This document shows positions 1-8,267 of a stretch of DNA of 64,000 nt, one piece after another. How positions within the stretch are numbered: the stretch's first letter is position 1; each line of letters starts with the position of its first letter. The stretch spans positions 124,001-188,000 of the forward strand of contig NZ_CACSJP010000002.1 in the NCBI RefSeq assembly GCF_902706095.1, read 5' to 3'. Position numbers and translations under genes: made by a program. The notes under the pieces were generated by a model. That model was not told the origin of the DNA. It saw nothing but the letters and a program-made list of their open reading frames with translations, and did no database searches. Source of the stretch: Rhizobium sp. 18065. Its GTDB lineage: Bacteria; Pseudomonadota; Alphaproteobacteria; Rhizobiales; Rhizobiaceae.

Positions 1-830
1 GCATGCTCAATGTGCAGGCCGGCGAACTGGACACCGCCATCTTCGTGCCGTTCTCGCGTGTCGAGGAACTGAAGAAGGATGCGAACCTCGATGTGCATAT
101 CGACACCTCGACCCGCGAGGATCACCTGCTGATCAATCACGAGCACGGTGCGCTCGCCAAGAAGGAGGTGCGCCAGGCGTTGGACATGGCGATCGACAAG
201 AAGGCGATCGTCGATACCGTCACCTTCGGGCTTGGCGAGGTCGCCAATTCCTATATCCCCAAGGGCTCGCTCTATCACTACGCCGATAATTACCAGTACC
301 CCTACGAACCGGAAAAGGCGAAAGCCATGCTGGCGGAAGCGGGCGCTGCAGACCTGTCACTGAACTACATCGTCAATGCCGGCAACGAGGTGGACGAGCA
401 GATCGCCGTTCTCCTGCAGCAGCAGCTGGCAAAGGCCGGCGTCACCGTCAACCTGCAGAAGGTCGATCCCAGCCAGAGCTGGGACATGCTGGTTGCCGGC
501 GACTATGATATCTCGGTCATGTACTGGACCAACGACATTCTCGATGCAGACCAGAAGACAACCTTCGTGCTCGGCCATGACACCAACATGAACTACATGA
601 CCCGCTACAAGAGCGACAAGGTCAAGGACCTCGTCGCCGCAGCCCGCCTCGAGCTGGACCCCGCCAAGCGCGAAGCCATGTACATCGACATCCAGAAGAC
701 GGCCAAGGACGACGTGCACTGGGTCGACCTCTACTACAGCCCCTACATCAACGTCTCGCGCAAGAACATCGAGAACTTCTACCAGAACCCGCTCGGCCGT
801 TTCTTCCTCGAAGACACCGTCAAGAACTGA
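1..830 (+). CDS. Peptide/oligosaccharide-type ABC transporter substrate-binding protein (family 5), 3' part
   Basis: The visible 275 residues are the C-terminal part of a family 5 extracellular solute-binding protein (DppA/OppA/NikA relatives), which captures peptides, nickel or glycosides in the periplasm for an ABC importer. The segment VRQALDMAIDKKAIV and the downstream YPYEPEKAKAMLAEAG are typical of this family. Members are usually 500-540 residues, so about half, including the signal peptide, lies before the window. No permease or ATPase gene follows; the next gene is on the opposite strand. The ligand cannot be told from this half. Confidence 0.9.
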   Translation, partial: MLNVQAGELDTAIFVPFSRVEELKKDANLDVHIDTSTREDHLLINHEHGALAKKEVRQALDMAIDKKAIVDTVTFGLGEVANSYIPKGSLYHYADNYQYPYEPEKAKAMLAEAGAADLSLNYIVNAGNEVDEQIAVLLQQQLAKAGVTVNLQKVDPSQSWDMLVAGDYDISVMYWTNDILDADQKTTFVLGHDTNMNYMTRYKSDKVKDLVAAARLELDPAKREAMYIDIQKTAKDDVHWVDLYYSPYINVSRKNIENFYQNPLGRFFLEDTVKN

Positions 831-853
831 GCTGCCGGCAACCTGTTTGAACA

Positions 854-883
854 CACCATTCGCTGTCTTGGCAGCGAATGGTG
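854..883 (+). terminator. Perfect 12-bp hairpin after the binding-protein gene
   Basis: CACCATTCGCTG and CAGCGAATGGTG form a perfect 12-bp stem with a 6-base loop, 23 bases after the stop codon at 830. No T-run follows on either strand, so this may be a terminator without a U-tract or an mRNA-stabilising hairpin. The convergent gene ends at 1001. Confidence 0.5.
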
Positions 884-1000
884 AAGGCAGTCAGCATCAA
901 TCGCGCCAGGCAGTCGACGTGTTCAGATATTGATGGATCTGGGCGGCAACGTCACATCATTTCAGCAACGCCGACCTGGTAAACTTCGCCAGCGGACGGG

Positions 1001-1627
1001 TCAGCTGTCGAGGCCGATCACCTTTTCCAGTGCTTCCCAGGTAGTGTCCATCGCATAAGGACCAAGGAACGGCAGGCCGATATGGCCGTAGATCGGCGAG
1101 AGCTGCCATTCGGCGGTCTCCTCGTCAATGCCGGCGACCTGCTGCAGGAAGATCACCGAGGCAAGGCCGGTGCGGTCGGCGCCGGAAGCGCAATGCACCA
1201 GGACCGGCTGCTGCGCGGTCTTCAGGATGCCGAGCAGCCGCTGCACATCATCCGCTTTCAGTTCCTTCAAGGCCGACATCGGAAAATTGACCAGTGTCGT
1301 GCCGCGCGACGCGGTGGCTGCAGATTCCGAATCGTACCAGGGCGTGCCGACATGCTCGCCGCGCAGGTTGATCACCGTCTTGATCTTGTATTGGTCGATA
1401 TATTGGCCGAGCGTATCGCCCGACAACTGTGCCGACCGATAGTATCTTCCCGGCAGTATTTCGTGGAAATTGCCGCGCAGCAGGGCGATCCCGATATAGA
1501 CGCCGTAGGCGAGGCAAACCGCGGCGACAAGGATGCCGAAGCGCTTGAGAACTTTTAACAGGAGACCGCCAACGTAACTGCCGCTCGCATTGACGATCGG
1601 TGTTTCAACTCCAGCCGTATTCGACAT
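1001..1627 (-). CDS. Membrane-anchored tyrosine/dual-specificity protein phosphatase
   Basis: 208 residues. A hydrophobic segment at about residues 24-50 is likely a membrane anchor. The rest is a cysteine phosphatase domain with signature HCASGADRTG, matching HCxxGxxR with nucleophile Cys146 and phosphate-binding Arg152. The segment INLRGE (about 86-91) is common in DSP-type bacterial phosphatases. The family hydrolyses phosphotyrosine or other phosphate esters; the substrate here is unknown. I chose the ATG at 1627 because homologous content begins there; an in-frame extension upstream to 1708 is less likely. It may act on a cell-envelope or exopolysaccharide regulatory target, but no neighbour supports this. 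Confidence 0.82.
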   Translation of the reverse strand: MSNTAGVETPIVNASGSYVGGLLLKVLKRFGILVAAVCLAYGVYIGIALLRGNFHEILPGRYYRSAQLSGDTLGQYIDQYKIKTVINLRGEHVGTPWYDSESAATASRGTTLVNFPMSALKELKADDVQRLLGILKTAQQPVLVHCASGADRTGLASVIFLQQVAGIDEETAEWQLSPIYGHIGLPFLGPYAMDTTWEALEKVIGLDS

Positions 1628-1744
1628 ATTTAGCAGATCCCAACCACAGACCAGACGCCTATGAAGGCGCAGCAAGGCTTTACTGTGGCGTCGAGCGGCG
1701 CAGATCAATACGTCTGAGACGACAGGCCAAAATTGGTCAGCGGC

Positions 1745-2182
1745 CTAGAGCAGGCCGAGTTCCGCCAGTTCGCGCTTCAGGTCGTCCGGCATGTCTTCGA
1801 GATTGGCGCCGGAGGCGCCGAGGTCGCGCGGGGCTGCATCCGGCTCGAGATAGCGCCAGCCCTGGAACGGACGACGCGGCACGGGCGAAGTCTCGATCAC
1901 TTCCGGGCCGAGGATCAGTTCGCACCGGCTGATGCCGTCGCCACCGGTGAAAGTCTTGATGTCGAGCAGCATTTGCCGTGCGGCCACCTGCCCCTTGATG
2001 ATCCAGTAGAGCGAACCGCCATCGAGCAGTTCCTCGGCACGCTTCGGCACCATACGGGTGACGTGGCTGCTTTGCGGCTGAAGGCCGGCGGCGACCGCGA
2101 CCAGCGCGCGCTCGGCAACCCATTCCCGCAGGTCTTCGATGGCATCGCAGCCGACACAGAGTTTGATCAGATGGAGCGTCAT
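1745..2182 (-). CDS. DUF1489 family protein
   Basis: 145 residues. It matches the alphaproteobacterial DUF1489 family (COG5458) in length and in its start, MTLHLIKLCVGCDAIEDL, with the conserved interior segment GSLYWIIKGQ and the phrase PFQGWRYL near the C-terminus. The family has no established function. There is no signal peptide or membrane segment, so it is probably cytoplasmic. It is followed in the same direction by the phosphatase gene 118 bases downstream and preceded by sdaA on the same strand, but spacing does not force an operon. Confidence 0.85.
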   Translation of the reverse strand: MTLHLIKLCVGCDAIEDLREWVAERALVAVAAGLQPQSSHVTRMVPKRAEELLDGGSLYWIIKGQVAARQMLLDIKTFTGGDGISRCELILGPEVIETSPVPRRPFQGWRYLEPDAAPRDLGASGANLEDMPDDLKRELAELGLL

Positions 2183-2291
2183 GCCCCGGAGATAGACGGT
2201 TCCACGCCGCCGTCAAGAGGCGCTTGTGCCGCAGGCCCTGCCCTCCCCAACCGATCGATCCTGCGGATCGACGCCGGGAACAACAGGTGCA

Positions 2292-3692
2292 TCAACATTC
2301 GACGACGTTAACGGCAAGCCCGCCCAGCGAGGTCTCCTTGTATTTCTCGTTCATGTCATTGCCGGTCTGGCGCATGGTCTCGATACAGGCATCGAGCGGC
2401 ACGAAATGTTCGCCATCACCCTTCATCGCAAGCGACGCAGCGGTGACCGCCTTGACCGCGCCCAGCGCGTTGCGCTCGATGCAGGGCACCTGCACAAGGC
2501 CGGCAATCGGGTCGCAGGTCATGCCGAGATGATGCTCCAGCGCGATTTCGGCGGCGTTCTCGATCTGCTCCGGCGATCCGCCCATGACAGCGGCCAAGCC
2601 TGCGGCCGCCATGGCGGAGGCTGAACCGACCTCGCCCTGACAGCCGACTTCGGCGCCCGAGATCGAGGCATTGTGCTTGATGATGCCGCCGATGGCAGCA
2701 GCCGTCAGCAGATAGTCACGCACCCCTTCCTGATCGGCTTCCGGGTGGAAATGCAGATAGTAACGCACGGTGGCCGGCACCACGCCGGCTGCACCATTGG
2801 TCGGCGAGGTCACGACGCGACCGCCGGCGGCATTTTCCTCGTTGACCGCCATCGCATAGACGGACAGCCAGTCATTGGCGAGAAGCGGGTTCTGCCGGTT
2901 GCTGCGCCATTCCTCCTGCAGCTTGTCATGGATCGAGCGGGCACGGCGGCGCACATTGAGCCCGCCCGGAAGCCGGCCGTCCTGTTTCAGCCCGCGATCG
3001 ATGCAGCCGCTCATCGCGTCCCAGATCCGGTCAAGCCCGGCATCCAGCGTGGCGCGGTCCATCACCGCCTCTTCGTTGGCCCGCTTCATCTGGGCAATGC
3101 TCAGCCCGGAGCTTGCCGCCATGGTCAACATCTCCTTGGCCGAGGCGAAGGGATAAGGCACCTTTTGCGTCGAGGCCGCCTTCTTGTTCTTCTGCATGGC
3201 AAGAAGCTCGGTTTCGGTAACGACAAAACCACCACCGATGGAGAAATAGACCTGGGTCAGCAGGACGCGGCCGTCGCGATCAAGGGCCGTCAGCCGCATG
3301 GCATTGGCGTGGCCGGGCAGCGGCGTCTTCTTGTCGTAGACGAGATCGTCCTTCGGCTTGAAGTTATAACCAGGATGACCGGGCGGTGTAACACGCCCTG
3401 TGCGCTCGACCTCGGCGATGATCTCGTCCATCCGGTCGGGATCGACCTTGTCGGGAGCCTCGCCCATCAGGCCGATGATGACTGCATTTCCGGTGCCGTG
3501 GCCGATGCCGGTATAGGCAAGTGAACCGTGCAGACTGGCCTTCAGCGCGGTCACATGTGCGCCGGCGGGACGTGGCCATTCGTCGGAAAGAATAAGTTCG
3601 AGAAACCGGTTGGCGGCGGTCATCGGTCCCATCGTATGGGAACTCGAAGGACCTACCCCGATCTTGAACACGTCGAAAACCGAAAGAAACAT
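2292..3692 (-). CDS. sdaA: L-serine ammonia-lyase (L-serine dehydratase), single chain
   Basis: 466 residues, the usual length for the single-chain iron-sulfur enzyme that converts L-serine to pyruvate and ammonia. The N-terminal beta domain begins [19 protein letters not shown], a family signature. The C-terminal alpha domain carries the cysteine segments [16 protein letters not shown] and VPCIERN, expected ligands of an oxygen-labile 4Fe-4S cluster. It is cytoplasmic and channels serine into central metabolism. The gene stands alone; a hairpin just upstream at 3819-3846 separates it from a small ORF on the same strand. Confidence 0.97.
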   Translation of the reverse strand: MFLSVFDVFKIGVGPSSSHTMGPMTAANRFLELILSDEWPRPAGAHVTALKASLHGSLAYTGIGHGTGNAVIIGLMGEAPDKVDPDRMDEIIAEVERTGRVTPPGHPGYNFKPKDDLVYDKKTPLPGHANAMRLTALDRDGRVLLTQVYFSIGGGFVVTETELLAMQKNKKAASTQKVPYPFASAKEMLTMAASSGLSIAQMKRANEEAVMDRATLDAGLDRIWDAMSGCIDRGLKQDGRLPGGLNVRRRARSIHDKLQEEWRSNRQNPLLANDWLSVYAMAVNEENAAGGRVVTSPTNGAAGVVPATVRYYLHFHPEADQEGVRDYLLTAAAIGGIIKHNASISGAEVGCQGEVGSASAMAAAGLAAVMGGSPEQIENAAEIALEHHLGMTCDPIAGLVQVPCIERNALGAVKAVTAASLAMKGDGEHFVPLDACIETMRQTGNDMNEKYKETSLGGLAVNVVEC

Positions 3693-3818
3693 GGATCCGT
3701 CCTTCTACCCTGCAATTTCCAGAGGCTAGAGGATCGCGTAGCACGAATGCGGGCAAGGATCGACATCGGCTTTCATCGCCGCGACATCGAGGCGAAGGAA
3801 AATGTCGCCACAAACGCA

Positions 3819-3846
3819 AACAGCGCGACCCGAAGACCGCGCTGTT
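3819..3846 (-). terminator. Hairpin terminator after the small ORF
   Basis: AACAGCGCG and CGCGCTGTT form a perfect 9-bp stem with a 10-base loop. Read on the minus strand it is followed by TTGCGTTTG, a weak T-rich stretch. It begins 22 bases after the stop of the 33-residue ORF at 3869-3970 and lies before sdaA. Confidence 0.5.
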
Positions 3847-3868
3847 GGCAATTGACTGCGTGTAGGCG

Positions 3869-3970
3869 TCACATGCTGCTGAAAAGATAGGCCAGGCAAA
3901 GAACGCCGGCAAATCCCATCAAAGCCCGAATAGTAACGCTCCAGCACGACTTCTGGACACTGCCTTCCAT
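3869..3970 (-). CDS. Putative 33-residue single-pass membrane protein
   Basis: An ATG at 3970 opens a 33-codon frame ending in TGA at 3869. A GGAG Shine-Dalgarno sequence sits 5 bases before the ATG. The first 15 residues are polar with two cysteines and a WSV segment; residues about 16-31 (ALMGFAGVLCLAYLFS) are strongly hydrophobic and could span a membrane. A hairpin follows 22 bases after the stop. I do not recognise a family. A good ribosome-binding site, a clear hydrophobic segment and a following terminator together support a real gene, but a chance ORF is possible at this length. Confidence 0.45.
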   Translation of the reverse strand: MEGSVQKSCWSVTIRALMGFAGVLCLAYLFSSM

Positions 3971-4279
3971 GGATACTCCAAATGAGAACGCATTGTTAAA
4001 AAGCTGTCCCCCGACCGCCTTATGACGAACGATCTATTAAAGTTTGCGGCTCTTCGCAACCGCAAAAAAGGCAAAACGATGTCGGTTTTTGCGAGGCAGG
4101 TATGCATTTTACGCATGGATCTATGAAATATCAATGACTTGCGAACAATACTCGCGAAACCGGCGCCGCTGCAACCTGCCTCAATTTGGCCCAAAACTCT
4201 TTACGCTGGTTAATTTCCGTGGCGCCAGACGGGGACTGCCGTTAAAGCTGGTGCATAAAATTCAAAGCGGAATCGCCCC
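3971..4279. other. 309-base intergenic stretch between divergent genes
   Basis: It separates the minus-strand 33-residue ORF from the plus-strand DUF599 gene. It is more AT-rich than its surroundings, with several A-runs around 4067-4076. Plausible promoters for both sides should lie here, but I see no clear -35/-10 pair or operator. A plus-strand frame from 4044 exists but has no protein-like composition. Confidence 0.5.
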
Positions 4280-4972
4280 ATGACCGTGATCGACTACAGC
4301 GCCATGGCGCTTTTTGTGTTTCTCTGGATGGCCTATGCTTGGATCACCGGACAGAAACGCATCCTGAAGCGGACCAGCCTGACCATGGCGATGGCGGAGC
4401 GCCGGCGCGAATGGATCCTCAATTCGCTGACACGCGATCTGAAGATGATCGATACCCAGATCATGGGTGGGCTGCAGAATGGAACGGCGTTTTTCGCTTC
4501 GACGACGATCTTTGCCATTGGCGGCTGTTTTGCCCTGCTCGGCGCGACCGAGCAGGTCGACGCCATCATCAAGGACATTCCCTATATCGTCCAGGGAGGC
4601 CGCGCAGCCTTCGAGATGAAAGTCAGTGGGCTGATCGCGCTGTTTGCCTATTCCTTCTTCAAGTTCGGCTGGTCCTATCGCCTGTTCAACTATTGCACCA
4701 TCCTGTTCGGCACCATTCCGATGATGGCAGAGGCCGAGAAAGATCCGGTCAGGTCCCGCGAGGCGGCCGAAATCACCATCCGCATGAACATCATCGCCGC
4801 AAGCCACTTCAATGCCGGTCTGCGCGCGATCTTTTATTCGATCGGCTATCTCGGCTGGTTCGTCAGCCCCTACGTCTTCATGCTGACGACGGTGCTTGTC
4901 TTCATCGTATTGCTGCGCCGGCAATTCTTCTCGGAGGCGCGGCTCGCACTGCTGAGCGACAGGGAACGGTAA
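4280..4972 (+). CDS. DUF599 family membrane protein
   Basis: 230 residues with four likely membrane segments: about 5-20, 70-90, 115-130 and 195-215. The pattern of an N-terminal helix, then a basic stretch RRREWILNSLTRD, then IMGGLQNGTAFFASTTIFAIGG, fits the DUF599 family of uncharacterised inner-membrane proteins, usually 210-240 residues. Function is unknown. The stop codon lies in a short tandem repeat that supplies three TAA codons in frame. The next gene, another multi-span membrane protein, starts 134 bases later on the same strand. Confidence 0.8.
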   Translation: MTVIDYSAMALFVFLWMAYAWITGQKRILKRTSLTMAMAERRREWILNSLTRDLKMIDTQIMGGLQNGTAFFASTTIFAIGGCFALLGATEQVDAIIKDIPYIVQGGRAAFEMKVSGLIALFAYSFFKFGWSYRLFNYCTILFGTIPMMAEAEKDPVRSREAAEITIRMNIIAASHFNAGLRAIFYSIGYLGWFVSPYVFMLTTVLVFIVLLRRQFFSEARLALLSDRER

Positions 4973-4985
4973 CGGTAACGGTAAC
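4965..4985 (+). repeat. AACGGT hexamer tandem repeat, 3.5 copies
   Basis: AACGGT is repeated three and a half times across the end of the DUF599 gene. In the gene frame each unit reads CGG TAA, so the stop codon is repeated three times. Because the unit is six bases, gain or loss of a copy would not change the encoded protein. Confidence 0.9.
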
Positions 4986-5106
4986 GCTGCGGTAAGCCAG
5001 GATCGATGCCGATGTACAGCCATGAAAACGCCGCCTTTGACAGCTTTGCCACGGACCCGGCACATACACTGTGTCAGCGCAGCCTATCGGATCGGAAGGA
5101 CCAAAC

Positions 5107-6072
5107 GTGGCGGACATGAACAGCGCCGGAGTGGCACCGGTGAAAACCCGGCTGTTATGGCTCGATGCAGCACGGGGCATCGCCTTGATCGCCATGGCAA
5201 CCTACCACTTCTCCTGGGATCTCGAATTTTTCGGGTATCTGGCGCCCGGCACCTCGACGGAAGGTTTCCTGCGGCTCTATGCCCGGATGATCGCGTCCAG
5301 TTTTCTCTTTCTCGCCGGCTTCAGCCTTGTGCTCGCCCATTACCCGCTGCTGAAACTGAAACCCTTTCTCCAGCGCCTGGCCGTGATCGTTGCGGCGGCT
5401 GTGGTGATCTCGGCAGCCACATGGTGGTTCGTTCCCGACGGCTGGATCTTCTTCGGCATCCTGCATTGCATCGCCACCGCCAGCGTCATCGGCCTGCTGT
5501 TTCTGCGCCTGCCGCCTGCACTGACGCTGACCGCTGCAATCGGAGCCTTCGCGTTGCCGAACCTCTGGCGCTCAGAGATCTTCGATGCGCCCGGGCTGTG
5601 GTTTGTCGGCCTGTCGCAAAATCTGCCGCGCTCGAACGACTATGTTCCGCTTCTGCCCTGGCTCGGCGCGCTGCTATGCGGCGTCGCCGTTGCCCGTATC
5701 CTGCACGATCGCAACGGGTTTGCCAGGCTCGCCAAATGGCCCGCCGGACCGGCATGGCTGCGTTGGGGCGGTCGCCATAGCCTGATCATCTATCTGCTGC
5801 ATCAGCCGATACTGTTTGCCCTTGTCTATGGCATGTCGCTTGTCGTGCCGGCGGCAAAACCCGATCCGGCCGTCACCTATATCAACAGTTGCGAAAGCGG
5901 CTGCCAGGGAGAGGGAAGCAGCCAAGCCGTGTGCCAGCGCTTCTGCGGCTGTACCCTTGAGCGCCTGCAGCAACAGGCACTGCTCGAACCGCTACAGTCT
6001 GGCGCAATCCTGTCCGATCAGGACGAGCGCATCCTGAAGCTTGCAGGTGAGTGTTCGACCACGAGTCAGTGA
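5107..6072 (+). CDS. DUF1624 (heparan-alpha-glucosaminide N-acetyltransferase-like) membrane protein with cysteine-rich tail
   Basis: 321 residues from a GTG at 5107, chosen because GGAAGGA lies 6 to 9 bases before it; a GTG at 5071 is an alternative. The N-terminus RLLWLDAARGIALIAMATYH, with the conserved D and H, and about seven hydrophobic segments match the DUF1624/HGSNAT catalytic family of transmembrane acyltransferases. The C-terminal ~60 residues are soluble and cysteine-rich: CESGC, then CQRFCGC, then a final C near the end, six in all. That tail is not part of the catalytic fold and could bind metal or form disulfides. Substrate unknown. Confidence 0.8.
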   Translation: MADMNSAGVAPVKTRLLWLDAARGIALIAMATYHFSWDLEFFGYLAPGTSTEGFLRLYARMIASSFLFLAGFSLVLAHYPLLKLKPFLQRLAVIVAAAVVISAATWWFVPDGWIFFGILHCIATASVIGLLFLRLPPALTLTAAIGAFALPNLWRSEIFDAPGLWFVGLSQNLPRSNDYVPLLPWLGALLCGVAVARILHDRNGFARLAKWPAGPAWLRWGGRHSLIIYLLHQPILFALVYGMSLVVPAAKPDPAVTYINSCESGCQGEGSSQAVCQRFCGCTLERLQQQALLEPLQSGAILSDQDERILKLAGECSTTSQ

Positions 6073-6155
6073 CAATCGCTAAACGAATGCCTGGCGCTAG
6101 AGAATGTCCGGTTCCGGATACCCGACCTGATTGCGGTCACCGCGACAAGTGCGCG

Positions 6156-6542
6156 CTAGCTGCCCACGCCGATTTCCACCAGGCGAGTCAGGCAGGCTTC
6201 CTCGGCATGATTGAGCTCGGCCAGTGTTTCGTCGATGTCGCGGCGCTTCTGGCGCAGCTCTTCGCGCTTCTCGTCGATGCGCTTCATCATCAGCTTCAAC
6301 TGGCCTATTTCGCCCGGCGGTTCCTTGTAGACGTGGACGATCTCGCGAATTTCGGCGATGGTGAAGCCGATGCGGCGGCCACGCAGGATCTCCTGAAGCA
6401 GACGGCGATCCGCCGAGCGATAGAGACGGGTTCTCCCGCGCCGCTCGGGATGAAGCAGGCCCTCATCCTCGTAGAAGCGTAGAGTGCGCGTCGACACGCC
6501 GAATTCCCGTGTCAGCTCGGTGATGCTATAAAACTTCTTCAC
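6156..6542 (-). CDS. MerR-family transcriptional regulator (LiuR-like)
   Basis: 128 residues. The N-terminal winged helix-turn-helix YSITELTREFGVSTRTLRFY followed by EDEGLLHPERRGRTRLY is a clear MerR DNA-binding domain. Residues about 80-115 form a dimerising coiled coil (LKLMMKRIDEKREELRQKRR). The short C-terminus has no metal-binding cysteine pair; a lone Cys lies near residue 117. Sequence and operator resemble LiuR-type regulators of branched-chain amino acid and fatty acid catabolism (inference; no liu or acyl-CoA genes are adjacent). It lies 59 bases downstream of mgtE, and its own promoter carries a dyad, so autoregulation is likely. Confidence 0.88.
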   Translation of the reverse strand: MKKFYSITELTREFGVSTRTLRFYEDEGLLHPERRGRTRLYRSADRRLLQEILRGRRIGFTIAEIREIVHVYKEPPGEIGQLKLMMKRIDEKREELRQKRRDIDETLAELNHAEEACLTRLVEIGVGS

Positions 6543-6570
6543 ATGCGTTCCTGTTCAATCAAGAACCGAC

Positions 6571-6598
6571 AGCATATTTACATTTACGTAAAAGTCAA
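6571..6598 (-). promoter_or_regulatory. MerR-type promoter with dyad in the spacer
   Basis: On the minus strand TTGACT (6598-6593) and TATGCT (6576-6571) are separated by 16 bases that contain the perfect palindrome TTTACGTAAA (6583-6592), extended as TTTACGTAAATGTAAA. A dyad between -35 and -10 is how MerR proteins bind. It lies 29 bases before the MerR gene start. Confidence 0.6.
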
Positions 6599-6601
6599 TT
6601 T

Positions 6602-8029
6602 TTAGCTGCCGATCCCAATGCCGAACCACCATGTGGCGAGACCGAGGAAGCTGAAAAAACCGGTCGTATCGGTAATCGCGGTGACGAAGACGGCGGAAGA
6701 CACCGCCGGGTCGGCGCCGGCCCGCACCAGAAGAATGGGGATGGTGATCCCGGCCATGGCAGCCGCGAACATATTGATCAGCATGGCTGTGGTGATCAGT
6801 CCGCCGATATGGATATCCTGGAACCAGATTGCCGCGACCGTGCCGACGAGACAGCCGAACAGAACACCGTTGATCAGCCCGACGCCCGCTTCGCGGCGCG
6901 CGACGCGCCAGGCATTGTGGATGTCGAGATTGCGCGTCGCCAGCGCCCGGACGGTGACTGTCATCGTCTGCGAGCCGGCATTGCCGCCCATGCCGGCCAC
7001 GATCGGCATCAGGATGGCCAGCGCCACCACCTGTTCTATGGTCGCCTCGAACAGCGAAATAACGGACGCCGAGACAAAGGCGGTGAACAAGTTGACCGCA
7101 AGCCACGGCACGCGTGAGCGCGATGTTTCGGCGATATTGTCGGACAGTTCTTCATCGCCGACGCCGCCGAGGCGCATCAGGTCTTCCTCTGCCTCTTCCT
7201 GGATGACGTCGACCACGTCGTCGATGGTCAGCACGCCGACCAGCCGGCCGCTTTCGTCGACGACGGCGGCCGAGAGAAGGTCATACTGCTCGAAAAGCTG
7301 CGCCGCCTCTTCCTGGTCCATTTCCGCCGGAATCGGATGGTTGGTCTCGCGCATGATGGTCTCGATCTTCACCAGCCGCTTGGTGCGCAGGATGCGGTCG
7401 AGATCGATGACGCCGAGCAGCTTGAAGGTCGGATCGATGACGAAGATCTGGGTGAAGCTTTCCGGCAACCCCTCCTCGTCGCGCATGTAGTCGATCGTCT
7501 GGCCAACCGTCCAGAACGGCGGCACGGCGACGAATTCGGTCTGCATGCGGCGGCCGGCCGAGCTTTCCGGATATTCGAGCGCACGGCGTAGTCGGACCCG
7601 CTCGGTGAACGGCAGCTGCGCCAGGATCTCGTCACGGTCTTCCTTATCGAGATCTTCGAGAATGTAGACGGCATCGTCCGAATCGAGATCGCCGATGGCG
7701 GCTGCAATCTGGGCGTTCGGCAGATGTCCGACGATCTGCAGGCGGATCGCCTCGTCGACCTCGGTCAATGCCGTCATGTCGAAATCGTCGCCGAGCAGGC
7801 GGACAAGTGCGATGCGCTGATCCGGCTGAATCGCCTCGATCAGGTCGCCGAGTTCCGATTCGTGCAGGCGGGCAACATGCTGGCGCAGGAAGAGCAGGTC
7901 GCGGTCGGCAATGGCAGCACCGACGATCGCCAGAAAATCCAGCCGGATCGAGCCGTCTTCGCCGTAGATGTCTTCATGCACCTCGTCCGGCGTCGGACGG
8001 GTGCGGATGTCGTCCTCGGTCTCCGTCAT
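6602..8029 (-). CDS. mgtE: Magnesium transporter MgtE
   Basis: 475 residues, slightly above the usual 450. Order: N-terminal helical MgtE_N domain (about 50-165), two CBS domains (about 165-290, including FVIDPTFKLLGVIDLDRIL and AAVVDESGRLVGVLTIDDV), a connecting helix, then five membrane segments from about residue 315 to the end. The segment MPIVAGMGGNAGSQT is the conserved pore region of the family. It is a Mg2+ channel of the inner membrane, gated by cytosolic Mg2+ bound to the N and CBS domains. GAGG precedes the ATG at 8029. The next gene is the MerR regulator, 59 bases on. Confidence 0.97.
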   Translation of the reverse strand: MTETEDDIRTRPTPDEVHEDIYGEDGSIRLDFLAIVGAAIADRDLLFLRQHVARLHESELGDLIEAIQPDQRIALVRLLGDDFDMTALTEVDEAIRLQIVGHLPNAQIAAAIGDLDSDDAVYILEDLDKEDRDEILAQLPFTERVRLRRALEYPESSAGRRMQTEFVAVPPFWTVGQTIDYMRDEEGLPESFTQIFVIDPTFKLLGVIDLDRILRTKRLVKIETIMRETNHPIPAEMDQEEAAQLFEQYDLLSAAVVDESGRLVGVLTIDDVVDVIQEEAEEDLMRLGGVGDEELSDNIAETSRSRVPWLAVNLFTAFVSASVISLFEATIEQVVALAILMPIVAGMGGNAGSQTMTVTVRALATRNLDIHNAWRVARREAGVGLINGVLFGCLVGTVAAIWFQDIHIGGLITTAMLINMFAAAMAGITIPILLVRAGADPAVSSAVFVTAITDTTGFFSFLGLATWWFGIGIGS

Positions 8030-8267
8030 AAAAGCACCCTCGCCTCATTCTGGTCTGCCGCGCCCGGTCGCCGAAGAATGGCGGCAAAAAAGGCATTGTC
8101 AACAACTGCATAGCGATTTGGTTACGCCCGGATGTGCAAATGCGAAGGCTCCCTGCTAACCTATTGCCGAAGCCCGGTCGAGTCCCGTCTTGACGGATCG
8201 CAAGGCCGGTCAAGCCCGCCACAGCCAGGGGTCGCAGACGGCCCGAAATGCGAGATTTCAGACCACC

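Noticed and set aside
2255-2271. Hairpin TCGATCC-TGC-GGATCGA between DUF1489 and sdaA genes
   Set aside because: Only 7 bp, a 3-base loop, and no T-run on either strand; common by chance in GC-rich DNA.
4044-4283. Plus-strand frame of 79 codons before the DUF599 gene
   Set aside because: Arginine-rich, no ribosome-binding site and no recognisable domain; it overlaps the next gene start.
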